The notes: generated by a model from the sequence alone, not told the origin. 64,000 nucleotides of DNA from Norana najaformis (GCA_964023275.1 OZ029918.1:15384355-15448354), one strand, 5' to 3'. Shown: positions 38,201 to 46,044, counted from the stretch's first letter. Numbers and translations: made by a program.

Positions 38201-39863
38201 ATGCAAACCAAATCGTTTATTCATTTACAGATAAATCTCAAGTCGAGATTTTGCTGTGAATGCAATTTAGGCAGAAGCGCTAAAGTGATGAAAATAAATA
38301 ATCCAAAACAGCCATTCCTTACGGACTGAGGGACCCATCAAAACTGTCAGTGTTATATAAAGCATTGTGATTTGAACCCCGGACGATGACTACCGCTTTC
38401 CATGTTCTCACCACAGCTGAATGCAGAACAGGAGGCTACCCATGGGTAGGTTCATACTCAGTGATGCAACTTTTCGCGGCGCCAGAATTTTAGCCTATAG
38501 GCCTACAATACCTTCATATAAACAAATTTATAAAATCGGCGCCAAAATACATATATCACTTAATCTCAACAAAAGATGTCAACGGCGTCAATTATGTCCT
38601 CGAATCATCCGAATTAGTTGTTCAACTCGACCACCACACACTTTAGAGTAATGATTAGAAAAGAGAAGGCGCAGTAATCTTTCATTTATTAGGCGCATCT
38701 TTAAACAATTTCAACAGTCTTCAGAATTCTGGTTCTAATGTTGAAGGATCAGTACATTCATTTAGAGAACATATTTTGTCTAGCAGACTTCAAAAAGAAC
38801 TGCAATTATCATATAATGCCAGTTGCAAGGCCACAGTTGCTTGAAAAGAATTGAACAGTTTCCTTAATTTCCTCAGCAAATAATTCTTGGAATTTACTAA
38901 ACTTTCAGAATGATTTGCATGACCGGTGAAAGGGTCATAATTCGAATAGGCTAATTATATTATATTATATTAACTCTTCACTTTTTTAAAATCTGGCCTC
39001 GTCTCTGATTTGAATCCCAAACGCCGATTAACCGGAGGGCGATCTGATGCCATTTGGTCTTCTGCTCTTCTGATGATCTCCTCTTTCATCGGCTCCAGCA
39101 TAAACCACGATCATTGTCTTGTTTCTTTCAGGTGAATGTAAGCACTTATTCGATGCACGCCTACTGCCTCAATTACGTCAAGACTGAAATAATAGAAAAC
39201 AACGATGCACTCATCATCGGCATCAGTGTATTGATTGCTGTCGTTGTGATCATCATCGTTCTAATCATCGTCATTGTCGTTGTTCAGAAGAGAAAATCCA
39301 AAACGCAGCCGACGCCCAAGAAATCCGACTCCGAGGAACAGCCGGCTGCTGACAAACTTAGTTCCTGCGCCGATCACGAAGCCCCTGACTCTTTACTGAA
39401 CGTGGCCGAGGAAGTACCTTCAGCCGAAGCCATTCCACTTGCAACATTTGTTCGGCCAAGCATAACGGAGCCCGTTATGATTGGCTGTTATGACGCTGTT
39501 GCAGAACCGGCAGCTGTTGGGAGCCATGATCTCGCGGAATCCACTAGGCCCGACTATCTCATCTTGGGTCAGCCTGGGGAAGGCGATGAACCGACCAGGC
39601 CCATAGCCTATCCAGCCCAGGATACCAACGTTTTCGGGGCTCGCGCCCTGGAGGTCACCAGTGACAGTTTACACAGAGGCACTGTTACAGATGCCTACGG
39701 TTATGAACATGCAACGCAAAGGTCCGATTTCTACGAACCAGATGATCCAGCGCAGTTCTTTGATCTGAAGAATCTGAACTTTGACGAAACAGTCCTCAGA
39801 ATCCCCAGGCCTGAGATAAGGGGAAGGCGCAAATTATACCCTAACGACAACTTATTCCGGTAA
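10881..39863 (+). CDS. Gene A: giant mucin-like / EGF / plexin-type TIG single-pass membrane protein
   Basis: Eleven coding exons (10881-10920, 14509-24528, 26886-26996, 28757-28876, 30446-30592, 32952-33123, 34140-34325, 35099-35222, 35834-36220, 37945-38118, 39132-39863) join with intron phases 1,1,1,1,1,2,2,0,0,0. The open frame is 12,213 nt, about 4,070 residues. Order: signal peptide (1-25), Thr/Pro/Glu mucin-like repeats (to about 3340), three EGF domains (3354-3479), plexin-like TIG region (3480-3850) with a polybasic cleavage site (about 3691-3698) and roughly a dozen N-glycosylation sequons, transmembrane helix (about 3853-3878), and a cytoplasmic tail of about 190 residues. It lacks the Sema and PSI domains and the intracellular GAP domain of true plexins. 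A cell-surface adhesion or receptor role is inferred from architecture; the ligand is unknown. Gene B (53772 onward) is a tandem paralogue. The model rests on splice consensus, phase agreement and domain continuity, without transcript data. Confidence 0.85.
11206..11283. repeat. (ATC)n microsatellite in intron 1
   Basis: About 26 uninterrupted ATC units, preceded by (ATT)n and followed by a (GA)n tract at about 11325-11360. The poly-Asp, poly-Ile, poly-Ser and poly-Met reading frames here are artefacts of the repeat. Confidence 0.95.
12155..12261 (+). repeat. Repeat with ATGC/TACA microsatellite core (plus copy)
   Basis: Partner of the inverted copy at 8480-8580: same flanks and a variable core. 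It abuts the 5' edge of the LINE fragment, so the LINE may have been truncated by, or inserted next to, this element. Confidence 0.65.
12252..14480 (+). mobile_element. Degenerate CR1/L2-like non-LTR retrotransposon in intron 1
   Basis: Only the end of ORF2 remains, in shifting frames. A linker follows at about 12400-12720 (TPWFDLECRTMRRKVRRAER, then YRRIGQASDRSQW). Reverse transcriptase blocks lie at 13195-13700 (RQSGFRKGHSTETVVLRLVS, HQYADDVQVY with the YADD catalytic box intact, NRLRLNPAKT). The C-terminal block at about 13900-14396 includes LDYCNTILVGLP and SLWNTLPPDIRSLACSTVHE. Several frameshifts make it inactive. The tail ends within about 50 bp of the gene A exon 2 acceptor. No endonuclease domain is seen, so it is 5'-truncated. 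Confidence 0.85.
12253..12408 (+). repeat. 78-bp tandem duplication inside the LINE
   Basis: Units 12253-12330 and 12331-12408 are nearly identical (both encode LCLAESPLCQSTLEEDLSSD and the following residues). The duplication keeps frame, adding 26 codons. Confidence 0.9.
14509..24528 (+). CDS. Gene A exon 2: 10-kb mucin-like Thr/Pro/Glu repeat exon
   Basis: The acceptor CTTGCTCATTCACAG ends at 14508 and the donor GTACGT starts at 24529, both phase 1. The exon is 10,020 bp (3,340 codons) and open throughout. It begins with the rest of the signal peptide (AIVTLIHATRA), then about 200 copies of a 16-residue unit, consensus TTTPETTxEATSPEED (x is P, L, A or T; V for A and A for P are common). 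The units have no Cys, Lys or aromatic residue and 6-8 Thr/Ser each, so dense mucin-type O-glycosylation and an extended, highly acidic stalk are expected. The last 100 codons are diverged Thr/Ser-rich sequence ending RPTTT. Between about 18203 and 19962 the frame reads Arg/His/Asn-rich units instead. The gene B counterpart is only 168 bp. Confidence 0.85.
14568..24240 (+). repeat. 48-bp minisatellite array, about 200 units, with higher-order blocks
   Basis: The unit is 48 bp, beginning ACAACGACACCAGAAACAAC. It is strongly A/C/G-rich on this strand and T-poor. Variants occur in ordered groups: the marker GAGGATGAAATAACGAC recurs at the same place in lines starting 21481, 22681 and 23881, exactly 1,200 bp (25 units) apart, and ACAGCGACACC recurs at 20913, 22161 and 23361 (26 and 25 units). 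Shorter blocks (9 and 6 units) repeat near 14820-15600. Confidence 0.95.
18203..19962 (+). other. Frame-shifted block within the repeat array
   Basis: A 5-bp loss at about 18203 (GAAGCTACCAGACG in place of GAAGCTACATCACCAGACG) shifts the array by one frame. A 2-bp gain at about 19892, a 4-bp loss at about 19916, a 33-bp loss at about 19932 and a 2-bp loss at about 19961 restore it; the net change is -42 bp. In between, the long frame encodes a basic, His/Asn-rich repeat (RRRHNDTRNNTGSHIS) without stops. Confidence 0.85.
26480..26765 (-). mobile_element. SINE copy left of the EGF1 exon
   Basis: Shares ordered blocks with 27195-27470: GTGGAACG, TTTACTTCCCAG, CAAACAACTTGTCCAGGGT, CAGCAGA...GAAC. 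The right end carries a degraded tRNA-like head on the minus strand. Confidence 0.65.
26886..26996 (+). CDS. Gene A exon 3: EGF domain 1
   Basis: The acceptor TCATTGTAG and donor GTATGT frame a 111-bp phase 1-1 exon. It encodes DDPCMSNPCKNGGNC, then FHCSCLSGFTDSTCAV, with six cysteines in EGF order. The codon across the exon 2/3 junction becomes Tyr, giving TTTYDDPC, as in gene B. The gene B counterpart (62091-62201) has exactly the same length. Confidence 0.9.
27195..27470 (-). mobile_element. SINE copy right of the EGF1 exon
   Basis: Same family and orientation as 26480-26765. On the minus strand its head reads GGTCTGTTAGGTTACGCGCT, then GGTTGCGAGTTCGCG, resembling tRNA A and B boxes. It is followed by a CTTTACC-rich simple tail. 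Confidence 0.65.
27990..28518 (+). repeat. LTR-like repeat, copy 1
   Basis: Shares most of its length with 31588-32238 and its last third with 42779-43114. Shared blocks include GGCTGATATCAGCAGT, CAGCGGGTTTT, GTGCTAAGTTA, GAAAATCAAAG and the end AGATCGTCGA. No internal retroviral-type genes lie next to it, so if it is an LTR it is solo. Confidence 0.55.
28757..28876 (+). CDS. Gene A exon 4: EGF domain 2, calcium-binding type
   Basis: The acceptor TTTCACTGCAG and donor GTAAGT frame 120 bp, phase 1-1. The product EINECESFPCKPGGTC, then YTCTCKEGYRNTSSQWC, has six cysteines. The EINEC start matches the calcium-binding EGF consensus D/E-I-N/D-E-C. The paralogous exon is 62568-62693. Confidence 0.9.
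29085..29165. repeat. Purine-rich (GGAA)n tract
   Basis: Imperfect GGAAGGAACGAAGGAAGG repeats in intron 4. The minus-strand poly-Phe/Ser frame here is an artefact. Confidence 0.85.
29700..30060 (+). mobile_element. Non-LTR retrotransposon 3' fragment
   Basis: Encodes PPSFWNKLPCNLPHELL, the usual C-terminal W-N-x-L-P block of CR1/L2-type ORF2. The following sequence (CTTGAAGACCATTCCGTTCGATCGTG, then GAGCGCCTCTTACGAGTTTCTC) is matched in the copy at 32390-32605. Confidence 0.65.
30446..30592 (+). CDS. Gene A exon 5: EGF domain 3
   Basis: The acceptor TTTTTATTCAG and donor GTAAGC frame 147 bp, phase 1-1. It encodes IDFCAQANGEPCYNNGTC, then ARYYCICPES and IVGLHCEN, with six cysteines. The gene B exon 63636-63773 aligns throughout (VDFCAKEAEPCRNNGTC, SRYYCNCPE, YVGLYCE). 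The next codon, spliced to exon 6, begins the TIG region. Confidence 0.9.
31588..32238 (+). repeat. LTR-like repeat, copy 2
   Basis: Most complete copy of the family. It carries a TATA-like CCCATATAAGCGG near 31950, which copy 1 lacks, and ends in an inverted repeat (TTCGAAG...CTTCGAA) followed by AGATCGTCGA. Confidence 0.55.
32390..32605 (+). mobile_element. Non-LTR retrotransposon 3' fragment, second copy
   Basis: TTTTGGAATAAGTTGCCTAG and CATTCAGTTCGATCGTG match the fragment at 29700-30060. It ends near GGGGCTATATAAACATTTATT. Confidence 0.6.
32952..33123 (+). CDS. Gene A exon 6: start of TIG domain 1
   Basis: Acceptor ACCTTTTTCAG, donor GTTAGT, 172 bp, phase 1 to 2. It encodes YPTVSGIAPTSGILAGGANL, then TISGTNMNLFEPLGAFFENK. 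This is the P-x-V/I-x-x-I-x-P-x-x-G-x-x-x-G-G-x-x-x-x-I-x-G pattern of plexin/MET-type IPT/TIG immunoglobulin-like folds. The phase 2 end fits exon 7 exactly, which supports the weaker donor. Confidence 0.8.
34140..34325 (+). CDS. Gene A exon 7: end of TIG 1 and start of TIG 2
   Basis: Acceptor CTTAATCTCAG, donor GTAAGA, 186 bp, phase 2-2. It encodes RIDSIVIRSPQANDSYANHT, then PLRFTYTGNPVITDIQPTTL. F-x-Y-x-x-x-P-x-I-x-x-I-x-P is the plexin TIG-TIG junction. Thirty bases spanning the donor (34308-34337) recur once inside a LINE fragment at 37411-37440. Confidence 0.85.
34440..34530 (-). repeat. Short dispersed repeat with GCGC core (minus copy)
   Basis: Reverse complement of the 6440-6545 core: TATAGCGCCTTTT and CTCACAAGAGCGCTGCCTAC. 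Confidence 0.45.
35099..35222 (+). CDS. Gene A exon 8: TIG domain 2, middle
   Basis: Acceptor GTTGACTTCCAG, donor GTAAGT, 124 bp, phase 2 to 0. It encodes GDIRLTVTGENMDVVTDPLM, then EITTIIVNRTQNSSETSQTS. Spliced to exon 7 it reads TTLLAAGDIRLTVTGENM, the TIG core strand with the G-x-x-I-x-V-x-G motif. Confidence 0.85.
35240..35590 (+). mobile_element. SINE with a body like the 5S-derived element
   Basis: TCAGTGACCATCCATAGAAAAC followed by CACTCAGCTTCCATCC and AATGAATGCCAACTTTGCAAGTTGG parallels the element at 9600-9790. It ends in a TTACCTTTACCTTCG tail. It starts only about 20 bp after the exon 8 donor. Confidence 0.5.
35834..36220 (+). CDS. Gene A exon 9: TIG 2/3 with furin-type site, GC donor
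   Basis: Acceptor ATTTTCTTTAG, 387 bp, phase 0-0. It encodes VCSAVNASVMNCLLPAGVVP, then a Phe/Arg-rich loop with RRSRRKKR followed by E (about residues 3691-3698), then FEMYLGFIMDDLPTYENI and DFYPDANETIIIN. The polybasic motif fits proprotein convertases; plexin-B and MET receptors are cut in comparable membrane-distal positions. No GT donor fits. The junction is AAT|GCAAGT, the consensus of the GC-AG intron class. Joining there to exon 10 gives IIINGQCFTVGCSKEDYRVS, a continuous TIG strand pattern. Confidence 0.8.
36440..36670 (+). mobile_element. tRNA-derived SINE with (GAT)n/(AAT)n tail
   Basis: A B-box-like GTACGGGTTCGAGCCTCC lies near 36460. AAAGACTTTGAGCAAGTCCTTCACTCACAATTG then matches the body of other tRNA-SINEs here (56931 and 61675). 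It ends in GATGATGATG and AATAATAAT repeats. Confidence 0.65.
36680..37566 (+). mobile_element. Non-LTR retrotransposon ORF2 C-terminal fragment
   Basis: Encodes LDNEAVREAVGLRLGLDLRS, PYGDLVGPDGHHGLVCRLAS, SHYAISDIVWRALQKADAPA, then shifted frames with FETPGPINSAGVDFIREVGR and REINFLYQRLS and a final HATAFRGTF block. This is a common retrotransposon C-terminus. A second copy of its last part lies reversed at 53945-54160. A 30-bp foreign insert interrupts it at 37411-37440. Confidence 0.7.
37945..38118 (+). CDS. Gene A exon 10: TIG domain 3
   Basis: Acceptor TTGTTTAATTAAG, donor GTAAGA, 174 bp, phase 0-0. It encodes GQCFTVGCSKEDYRVSVGNE, then ICSVVSVTDNEIVCAPPQNE. DY-x-V-x-V-G-x-x-x-C-x-V and C-x-P-P are classic plexin TIG signatures. 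It ends GPHQVL, joined to VNVS of exon 11. Confidence 0.85.
39132..39863 (+). CDS. Gene A exon 11: transmembrane helix, cytoplasmic tail, stop
   Basis: The acceptor TTGTTTCTTTCAG starts a 732-bp last exon in phase 0. It opens VNVSTYSMHAYCLNYVKTEI, the end of TIG 3. The helix is ALIIGISVLIAVVVIIIVLI plus IVIVVV, with the stop-transfer QKRKSK. The tail of about 190 residues is rich in Pro, Asp, Glu and Ala. It holds tyrosines in short linear contexts (PDYLIL, GCYDAV, DFYEPDDP) and ends RGRRKLYPNDNLFR. No kinase, GAP or other enzyme domain is visible. TAA is at 39861; I see no clear AATAAA in the next 200 bp. Confidence 0.85.
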   Translation: MNVSTYSMHAYCLNYVKTEIIENNDALIIGISVLIAVVVIIIVLIIVIVVVQKRKSKTQPTPKKSDSEEQPAADKLSSCADHEAPDSLLNVAEEVPSAEAIPLATFVRPSITEPVMIGCYDAVAEPAAVGSHDLAESTRPDYLILGQPGEGDEPTRPIAYPAQDTNVFGARALEVTSDSLHRGTVTDAYGYEHATQRSDFYEPDDPAQFFDLKNLNFDETVLRIPRPEIRGRRKLYPNDNLFR

Positions 39864-41089
39864 AGTAACTTACACTGATAGAGGAGAAAAACTGTGATAT
39901 CGCTTTTAATATCAACCTGCAATTCGGAATAGTATTAGGCTATGCTAGAACTTCCATGTCGACTTATATATGTGCTATATTTAATAAGATCGTTACATAA
40001 TGGCTAATTTATTTATTTAAGTAAGTAAGTAAGTATATTCTTTATTAACCAAAAGCTAATCGCACATCGAAGCAGACGATTTGCTACTTGTTTGTACGAT
40101 TTAACGTAGCGATTTATTAATTTGATAGGAAAATTTTGCTAGGACTCTCAGGCACAAGAGTTGCAGCTTGCTGTCTTCCGACACCATATAATAAATGTCC
40201 ACGGGGCTCTCATATAGGAAGGGCCTCTGTACCGATTCTCCCTATATACGTTGGTTGTTATTGCTTGTTTGTTTGTAAAGCCTACATGATGCTGGATTAG
40301 AGGTAGATATATAAGTGCTGTTGTATAGCATATGCCAGCATCTATAGCATATGTCAACATCTATAGCATATGCCAACATCATGCTGGCGCTACATTGTGT
40401 TCTTATACATATCATAGGGCATAAACTTATTAATATTAGGGTTTGGGGAAATTGTCTACATCGCTGCGGAAACAACATGAAAACAGGGAGTCAGCTAATG
40501 GAATTTGAATTAACGGATGTTAGCTTATGGTTCGGTTGGTCCGAAGCAGACGATTTTTGCGAAGCGCGGCAAAGCGCAAATGCAGTTATTCAGTTGAATG
40601 GAATTCGTCAAAGGCTTAAGGCGTCTCGCGAATGTTAATCCGTGAACTCGAATCGAAGAGAAAAATGGCCTGTATAGTTATCAAACGGCTGCTCAAGGCG
40701 GTTGGATCGTGTGGCCGTGCGAGTGAGAGTTAAGACCAGTAGAAGCGCGAGAAACTTCAAGGTAAAAGTCTAAAGCCAACTGTACAGTTCGAGGAGTGAG
40801 ATTCAGAGATAATCCGTGTCTTTGGGTTGTGGTTGATCGACAGTTGGTCAGTAAATTACATGAAGGACTTTGATCGTCGTCAGAATCAGTTTATCCAGCG
40901 AAACTGCGAATCCGTGAAAAAGAACAACATTGGTTAGATGAAGGGTTGAAGTATCTGAGCATTCTTTGCTTACTGATCAACTGCTTGTTTTAACAAATTT
41001 TTACACCACTTATGCTAGCGTAGGCAGCGCTTATATGTGGTACTAAAAGACCTTATATTAAGTGTCTGAATACATATATATATATATAC

Positions 41090-41092
41090 ATA

Positions 41093-41126
<34 letters not shown>

Positions 41127-41140
41127 CATACATACATAGA
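41090..41140. repeat. (TACA)n microsatellite
   Basis: About ten uninterrupted CATA units, preceded by (TA)n. Confidence 0.9.
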
Positions 41141-41845
41141 ACATTATCATCATCTTATTAATAATCTAAATCGTCATCTTATTAATAATCTAATATTCGT
41201 CGTTGTCGTGGTCTAAAAAAGCTTTATCTCGTTAACCAAGAGTGTAAAGTCCCCGAATTCTTCAACCAATCGGCCAACTATGCAGATCAATATCCAGGCT
41301 CTAAGTATTGTCTATCTGTCGCTCAGGTCGCCTAATTGCCCTTTTTTCTTCTGCGTTTATCAGCAGAAGATGTTATCAGATGTTTATATTTTATGATACG
41401 TTTTATATTATCTTACTTGATTAACTGTTGCACTCTTCTTATACTTTGTGTTCCATGTCAGACATAACCTGAGATATAGATAATATAGCCATCTCTTGCA
41501 TCATCTATCCGATTTATTTCACTAATTCAATCATTGCATTATCTTACAACGCTTTGATTGATTAATAATAATATCGAATTATGGCCTGTGGAGACTGCAT
41601 TCAAGATATTCGAATTCCCGTATACTAGTCGTGTAGCCTATACGGAGAATTTACCATTCATTTATTCGATGTAACTTTAAGTAAAGGTTTACCTTTGTGG
41701 ATTGGCTGCTGCTTTAGCTGACGCACCTAAAACACTCGAACTTCAGCTTAACAGATCAATATATCTAATGTGTATTCATCTAAGTTCATAGTTTCGTTAT
41801 TTTACAATTCTGAAGCTGTGTATATTTGGAAATCCAATGCAGCAG

Positions 41846-41972
41846 TTTTCTACTCTTGCGTCACCGTATCTCGTCATATGCTACCTGAGCATAAAAAGAT
41901 ACCATGTATTAGGCCACATAGCATGTCCAACCTTCGCTATCTCAAATTGTGGTCATACTGTTTGTGAATTTG
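41846..41972 (+). repeat. 127-bp direct repeat, copy 1
   Basis: Matches 42267-42393 over 127 bp with about four mismatches (begins TTTTCTACTCTTGCGTCACC). Another short motif, GGCCAACT-TGCAGATCAATA, also appears twice, near 41275 and 41996. Confidence 0.9.
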
Positions 41973-42266
41973 ATGTTGCACTCTTTATTGATCGGCCAAC
42001 TGTGCAGATCAATATCCAGTTGTATCCAGCGCAAAATACACTACAGCGCAAATGACGTGTAATAAAACACGTGCGCATTGTCAATAACTTCAACTTTACC
42101 TCAGTCTGACCTTAATATTTCTACAATTAATTCACTTTGCCACACTATACCTCACCTTACTACCTCATTTACCACTCGTCATACCCACTACTCCACTTAC
42201 TATTCGTCATACCCCAGAACTCCAGTCGCCACTCGTCTTACCCTTTAAAAACGCACAGGTCTAACC

Positions 42267-42393
42267 TTTTCTACTCTTGCGTCACCGTATCTCGTCATAT
42301 GCTACCTGAGCATAAAAAGATACCATGTATTAGGCCACATAGCATGTCTAATCTTCGATATCTCAAATTGTTGTCATACTGTTTGTGAATTTG
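42267..42393 (+). repeat. 127-bp direct repeat, copy 2
   Basis: Second copy, 421 bp downstream of the first, same orientation and length. The intervening sequence is unrelated. Confidence 0.9.
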
Positions 42394-42778
42394 CCTAACT
42401 ACTTTGTCTTCTTGTTGCTTCCGTACATGCGAATTATGCTCTTGAATAAGGCAATAGATCAAGTAGCAGTCGTTGAAATTAGTGGCCATCTATTTTAAAA
42501 TATGCTCACAGGTGCAACTGATAATTCATTTTGGCGTCTAAAATCTGTTCATATGTGAAAATGCAATTTATAATCGATTGCCAACGTCTTATCGCCTCAG
42601 TTATTATCTTGCCGACGCTTATAATAAATTAACTTCCTTGTTGTAAGTCTCTATGCGCAAAAAATGGCCATTTCCATCACCTTTGAGCACACGTTAAAAG
42701 CAACATATTAATGTTCACCTACAAATGCACATGCCTATAGGCCTCAATGTATAGACACACTCACGTGTATAGATATAT

Positions 42779-43114
42779 ATGGCGGGAAAGGGCCTGTAAA
42801 ATGCAGTCGTAAAGCATTAGAGGGATAGCGCGAATGAAGCTTTTGTAGCTGTATTCCGTCGTATCTTGAGTTTGTATTTTGAGTTATAAATGTATTTGAA
42901 ATATTCGTTCGTTTAGCGCATGTTGACATTTAAACTACTGTTGTTTTGAACTGTTTGTTTATTTCAATTATAAATATACGAAAATCAAAGTTTGTTTGTC
43001 TTTTCTGGAATTAACGCTACGATAATTGACGCTACGATAATTAACGCTACGATATAAATCGGGCGAACCGACAGTTCGAAGTCTGATCGATCGACACTTC
43101 GAAAGATCGTCGAC
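42779..43114 (+). repeat. LTR-like repeat, copy 3 (3' part)
   Basis: Shares GGCGGGAAAG, ACTGTT-TTTGAACTGTTTG, ACGAAAATCAAAGT, AACGCTACGA and the terminal GACACTTCGAAAGATCGTCG with copies 1 and 2. It contains a local triplication of a TTAACGCTACGATAA-type motif at 43012-43055. Confidence 0.55.
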
Positions 43115-43419
43115 GCATACATACCTGTGCAAACATATGACATAGATTCATACTTACATACATGCATACTTACTTAAATTAATTTCTTACTAATAGGCAA
43201 TTGTTTAGTTAAGATGATTTGCTTATCGGGTCGCGCAGCGAATCTGAGTATCTGGTGTGACAATTCTGGCTTCAACGTCTTTAACGCATAAAAATTCACT
43301 AAAAATTGGATCAAGGTGTGTCAAATACTGGCCATATATTTGTCTACATATAATCCAATGTAAATGATTTAAGTCAATTTTATATTTTTCCACTTAAAGG
43401 AGGCCGCTCTCTTTGGTAT

Positions 43420-45480
43420 TATACCACACTCGATGCTGGAGGCAATTTTCTAACCAAGCTTTCTTGCATTTTGTACTGGATTCACCCATATGCCAGATGT
43501 CTGCAGATGAACTTCAGACAGCCTCTGAATATCAGCTACATTCACAATACAGCTCTAAACGATCTACTTGATCTAAATGCGCTTAGGAGAACAGTAAAGA
43601 CTTGTCGCCGTTACAGTACTCTATGCTTCTATTCTGAGTGCACAGCTGCTAAAGGATGTACTCGGGCTCTTGAATGCAGATATCGAAGAACTGGAATTCA
43701 GTCTGATCGACAAAATTGGACCACTCAACTGCGTCAACTTCACCGGCTTTACAACGTGAAACAATCAACATATTTGGAAGCAGAACTATCAAAAACTTCG
43801 GGCGATCCTTGTGATCGCTGGAGATCTATGAAAAAGATTCTAATGGCTCGTCAAGCAACGCACAGCCCGACTTTCCACCGGATGTTACGACTGATGACTT
43901 CGTAAATCTTTTGCTAAAAAGATCGAGGATGTCGGGTCAGCAACTGCGGGGTCACGTCAGCCAACACATGCGTATCGTGTTACGTATCAACAAAGAGATC
44001 TCCAGAGAAGACATGAGATACCGACCCTTCTCCATTATGGCCTATCAAAAAGTTCGCCGATGCATTAGTTTCTCTCGTCACAGAAATATGTAACAAGCCT
44101 CTCAGTCCGGGAACTTTTCCGTATTCCTTGAAACGTGCTCGTGTGGTACCAGTCCTCCGAAAGAAAATTAAAGATCCTTCTATTTAATCAAAGCATAGAC
44201 CGATTTCAACGGTAACATTTATTTCAAAATTATTAGAGAGATGTGTATGTGATAGGCTAATTAACTACCTTAACGACATTTCTTTTCTACCACCTAATCA
44301 ATCTGCCTATCTGTCATGTCATTCTACAGAAACTACTGTCCTTCGTGTATCGACTGATCTGTTAGCATCTGCTGGCACTAGCCATTGTACTTTCATTAGC
44401 TTTCTTGGCCTAAGTTCTGCATTTGACACGGTTGACCACAGTATTGTTTTCGAAAGATTAGCCATTAGCTACGGACTGACTGGTCAAGTTCATGCCTGGT
44501 TGACCACATATCTGTCAGGTCGATCATAAAACATTGTTAAATTTCGTGGCCTATGCTCTCCTGCACCATTCACATGCGGTGTTCATCAGAGTTCTGTGTT
44601 AGGTCCCTTGCTGTTCATTTTGTATTCGGCTCCTGTGCTTTCATTGATATCATCCTTTAATCACCATAGTCATGCCTATGCTGACCAGCTCCAAATATAT
44701 CATCCTGTCTTGTTCACTCAGCTGCGTAACTGTCTTCAAGTATGTCTAAATGCATCTTTTCAGTACATGACTGGATGTTTCAAAACCTACTTTGTCTTAA
44801 CATAAACAAAACTGAAGTTCTCCGGTGTGGCTCTCATAGATCTAATTTGTCTATCATTCCTATTTTTCCTACAAGGTATACAGATTCTACCAGTGCTCGA
44901 AGTTCGTGACTTAGATGTGACTCTTGATTCCAGGTTGGCACTGGAATCTCATCATGTTTCCAACATTACATAATCCTGTTACTTTTACCTGAGGCAACTT
45001 CGACCTATTTATCGGTCTCTTACTCTAGATGCTGTCCATGCTCTTGTCTGTTCACTTATCTTATCACGCTTAGACTATTGCAATGCAATACTCAGTTCTC
45101 TCCTCATCATCTTTTAAACTCTTTAGAATCAGTTTTGCGTGCAGCTGCTCGCATTGTTCTTCAGCTTCCTCCAAGATCTCTGGATACAGACTTAATGTTT
45201 TCAAAATTACATTGGTTATCTTTTCTAGCTCGAGTCCAGTTTAAAGTTGTTTTCCTTTCATATAAAGCGCTTCATGATCTAGCACCGCGCTACCTTGCTG
45301 ACTTTTGCATTCCACTCACACTTAATTCCACCGGGTCAAGCTTAAGATCAGCCTCCTTCTAACTTACCAAAAAAGATGTGTGGTTTTCGTGCCTTTTCGC
45401 ATGCTGGTCCACATCTATGGAATTCACTACCATCGGCTTTGAGGGACCCTTTGAGGTGAATTCACAGATTAGCGCGATAT
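43420..45480 (+). mobile_element. Degenerate CR1/L2-like non-LTR retrotransposon
   Basis: The linker region (43560-43905) encodes ALECRYRRTGIQSDRQNWTT and QSTYLEAELSKTSGDPCDRW. Reverse transcriptase blocks follow at 44190-44800 (SVLGPLLFILYSAPVL, AYADQLQIY). The second aspartate of the YADD box is Gln, so the enzyme would be dead. The C-terminal block at 45110-45360 includes RAAARIVLQLPPRSLDTDLM and HDLAPRYLADF. Multiple stops and shifts are present. It lies between gene A and gene B. Confidence 0.85.
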
Positions 45481-45640
45481 AAATATCTGATTAATATTAT
45501 CTAACTCTCTGGTATTATACCGATCTTTTTGGTTTTATACCGGATACTTTCTTGTAAGTCAGACGTAAAACAATGAAAAGGTCTTCTAAGTCATAGTATA
45601 TACTGATATACTCCCAAGATGGCGACGCAAGAGCGAGCCG

Positions 45641-45979
45641 TTGTGCTGTATGTTTCGTAAATTCGGAAACTGTCCTAATGACAGCATAAAATCGATTATG
45701 ATTGGTTTTTATTCCGGTGGAGATATATCCGGGGCTAAAGACTTGTTGTTTAAGTCGGCTGAAAGTTTAAACATCGATGGACTACCACGTTTGGTGTCCA
45801 AACGGAGGGCTGAGGGAACGGAAAGAGCCCGTAAAGAACTAGATGACATCTTAAGCATGATGGAATTTTTGGATGAAAAGCAACAGTTGAGCTTGCTGCC
45901 CAAGTTTGTTGCACTTGACCCGGCTAAATTACCGCCGTTCAAAACAGACGCACTGGAAATGTGTATGCTGACGATGCGA
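45641..45979 (+). pseudogene. Retrotransposon ORF1, N-terminal part
   Basis: Encodes GNCPNDSIKSIMIGFYSGGD and a helical, charged segment (RRAEGTERARKELDDILSMM), typical of LINE ORF1 N-termini. It stops early at 45979; the rest continues in another frame at 46045. Confidence 0.65.
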
Positions 45980-46044
45980 TAGATTAGCGCGATGCGGATC
46001 TTGCCTAAGCACATTCTGGCAGGTCGTGACCAGAATTTTATCAT

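Noticed and set aside
40800-40915. Fourth LTR-like copy (TTGATCGACAG...GATCGTCG)
   Set aside because: Only short words match the three clear copies; not enough to claim homology.
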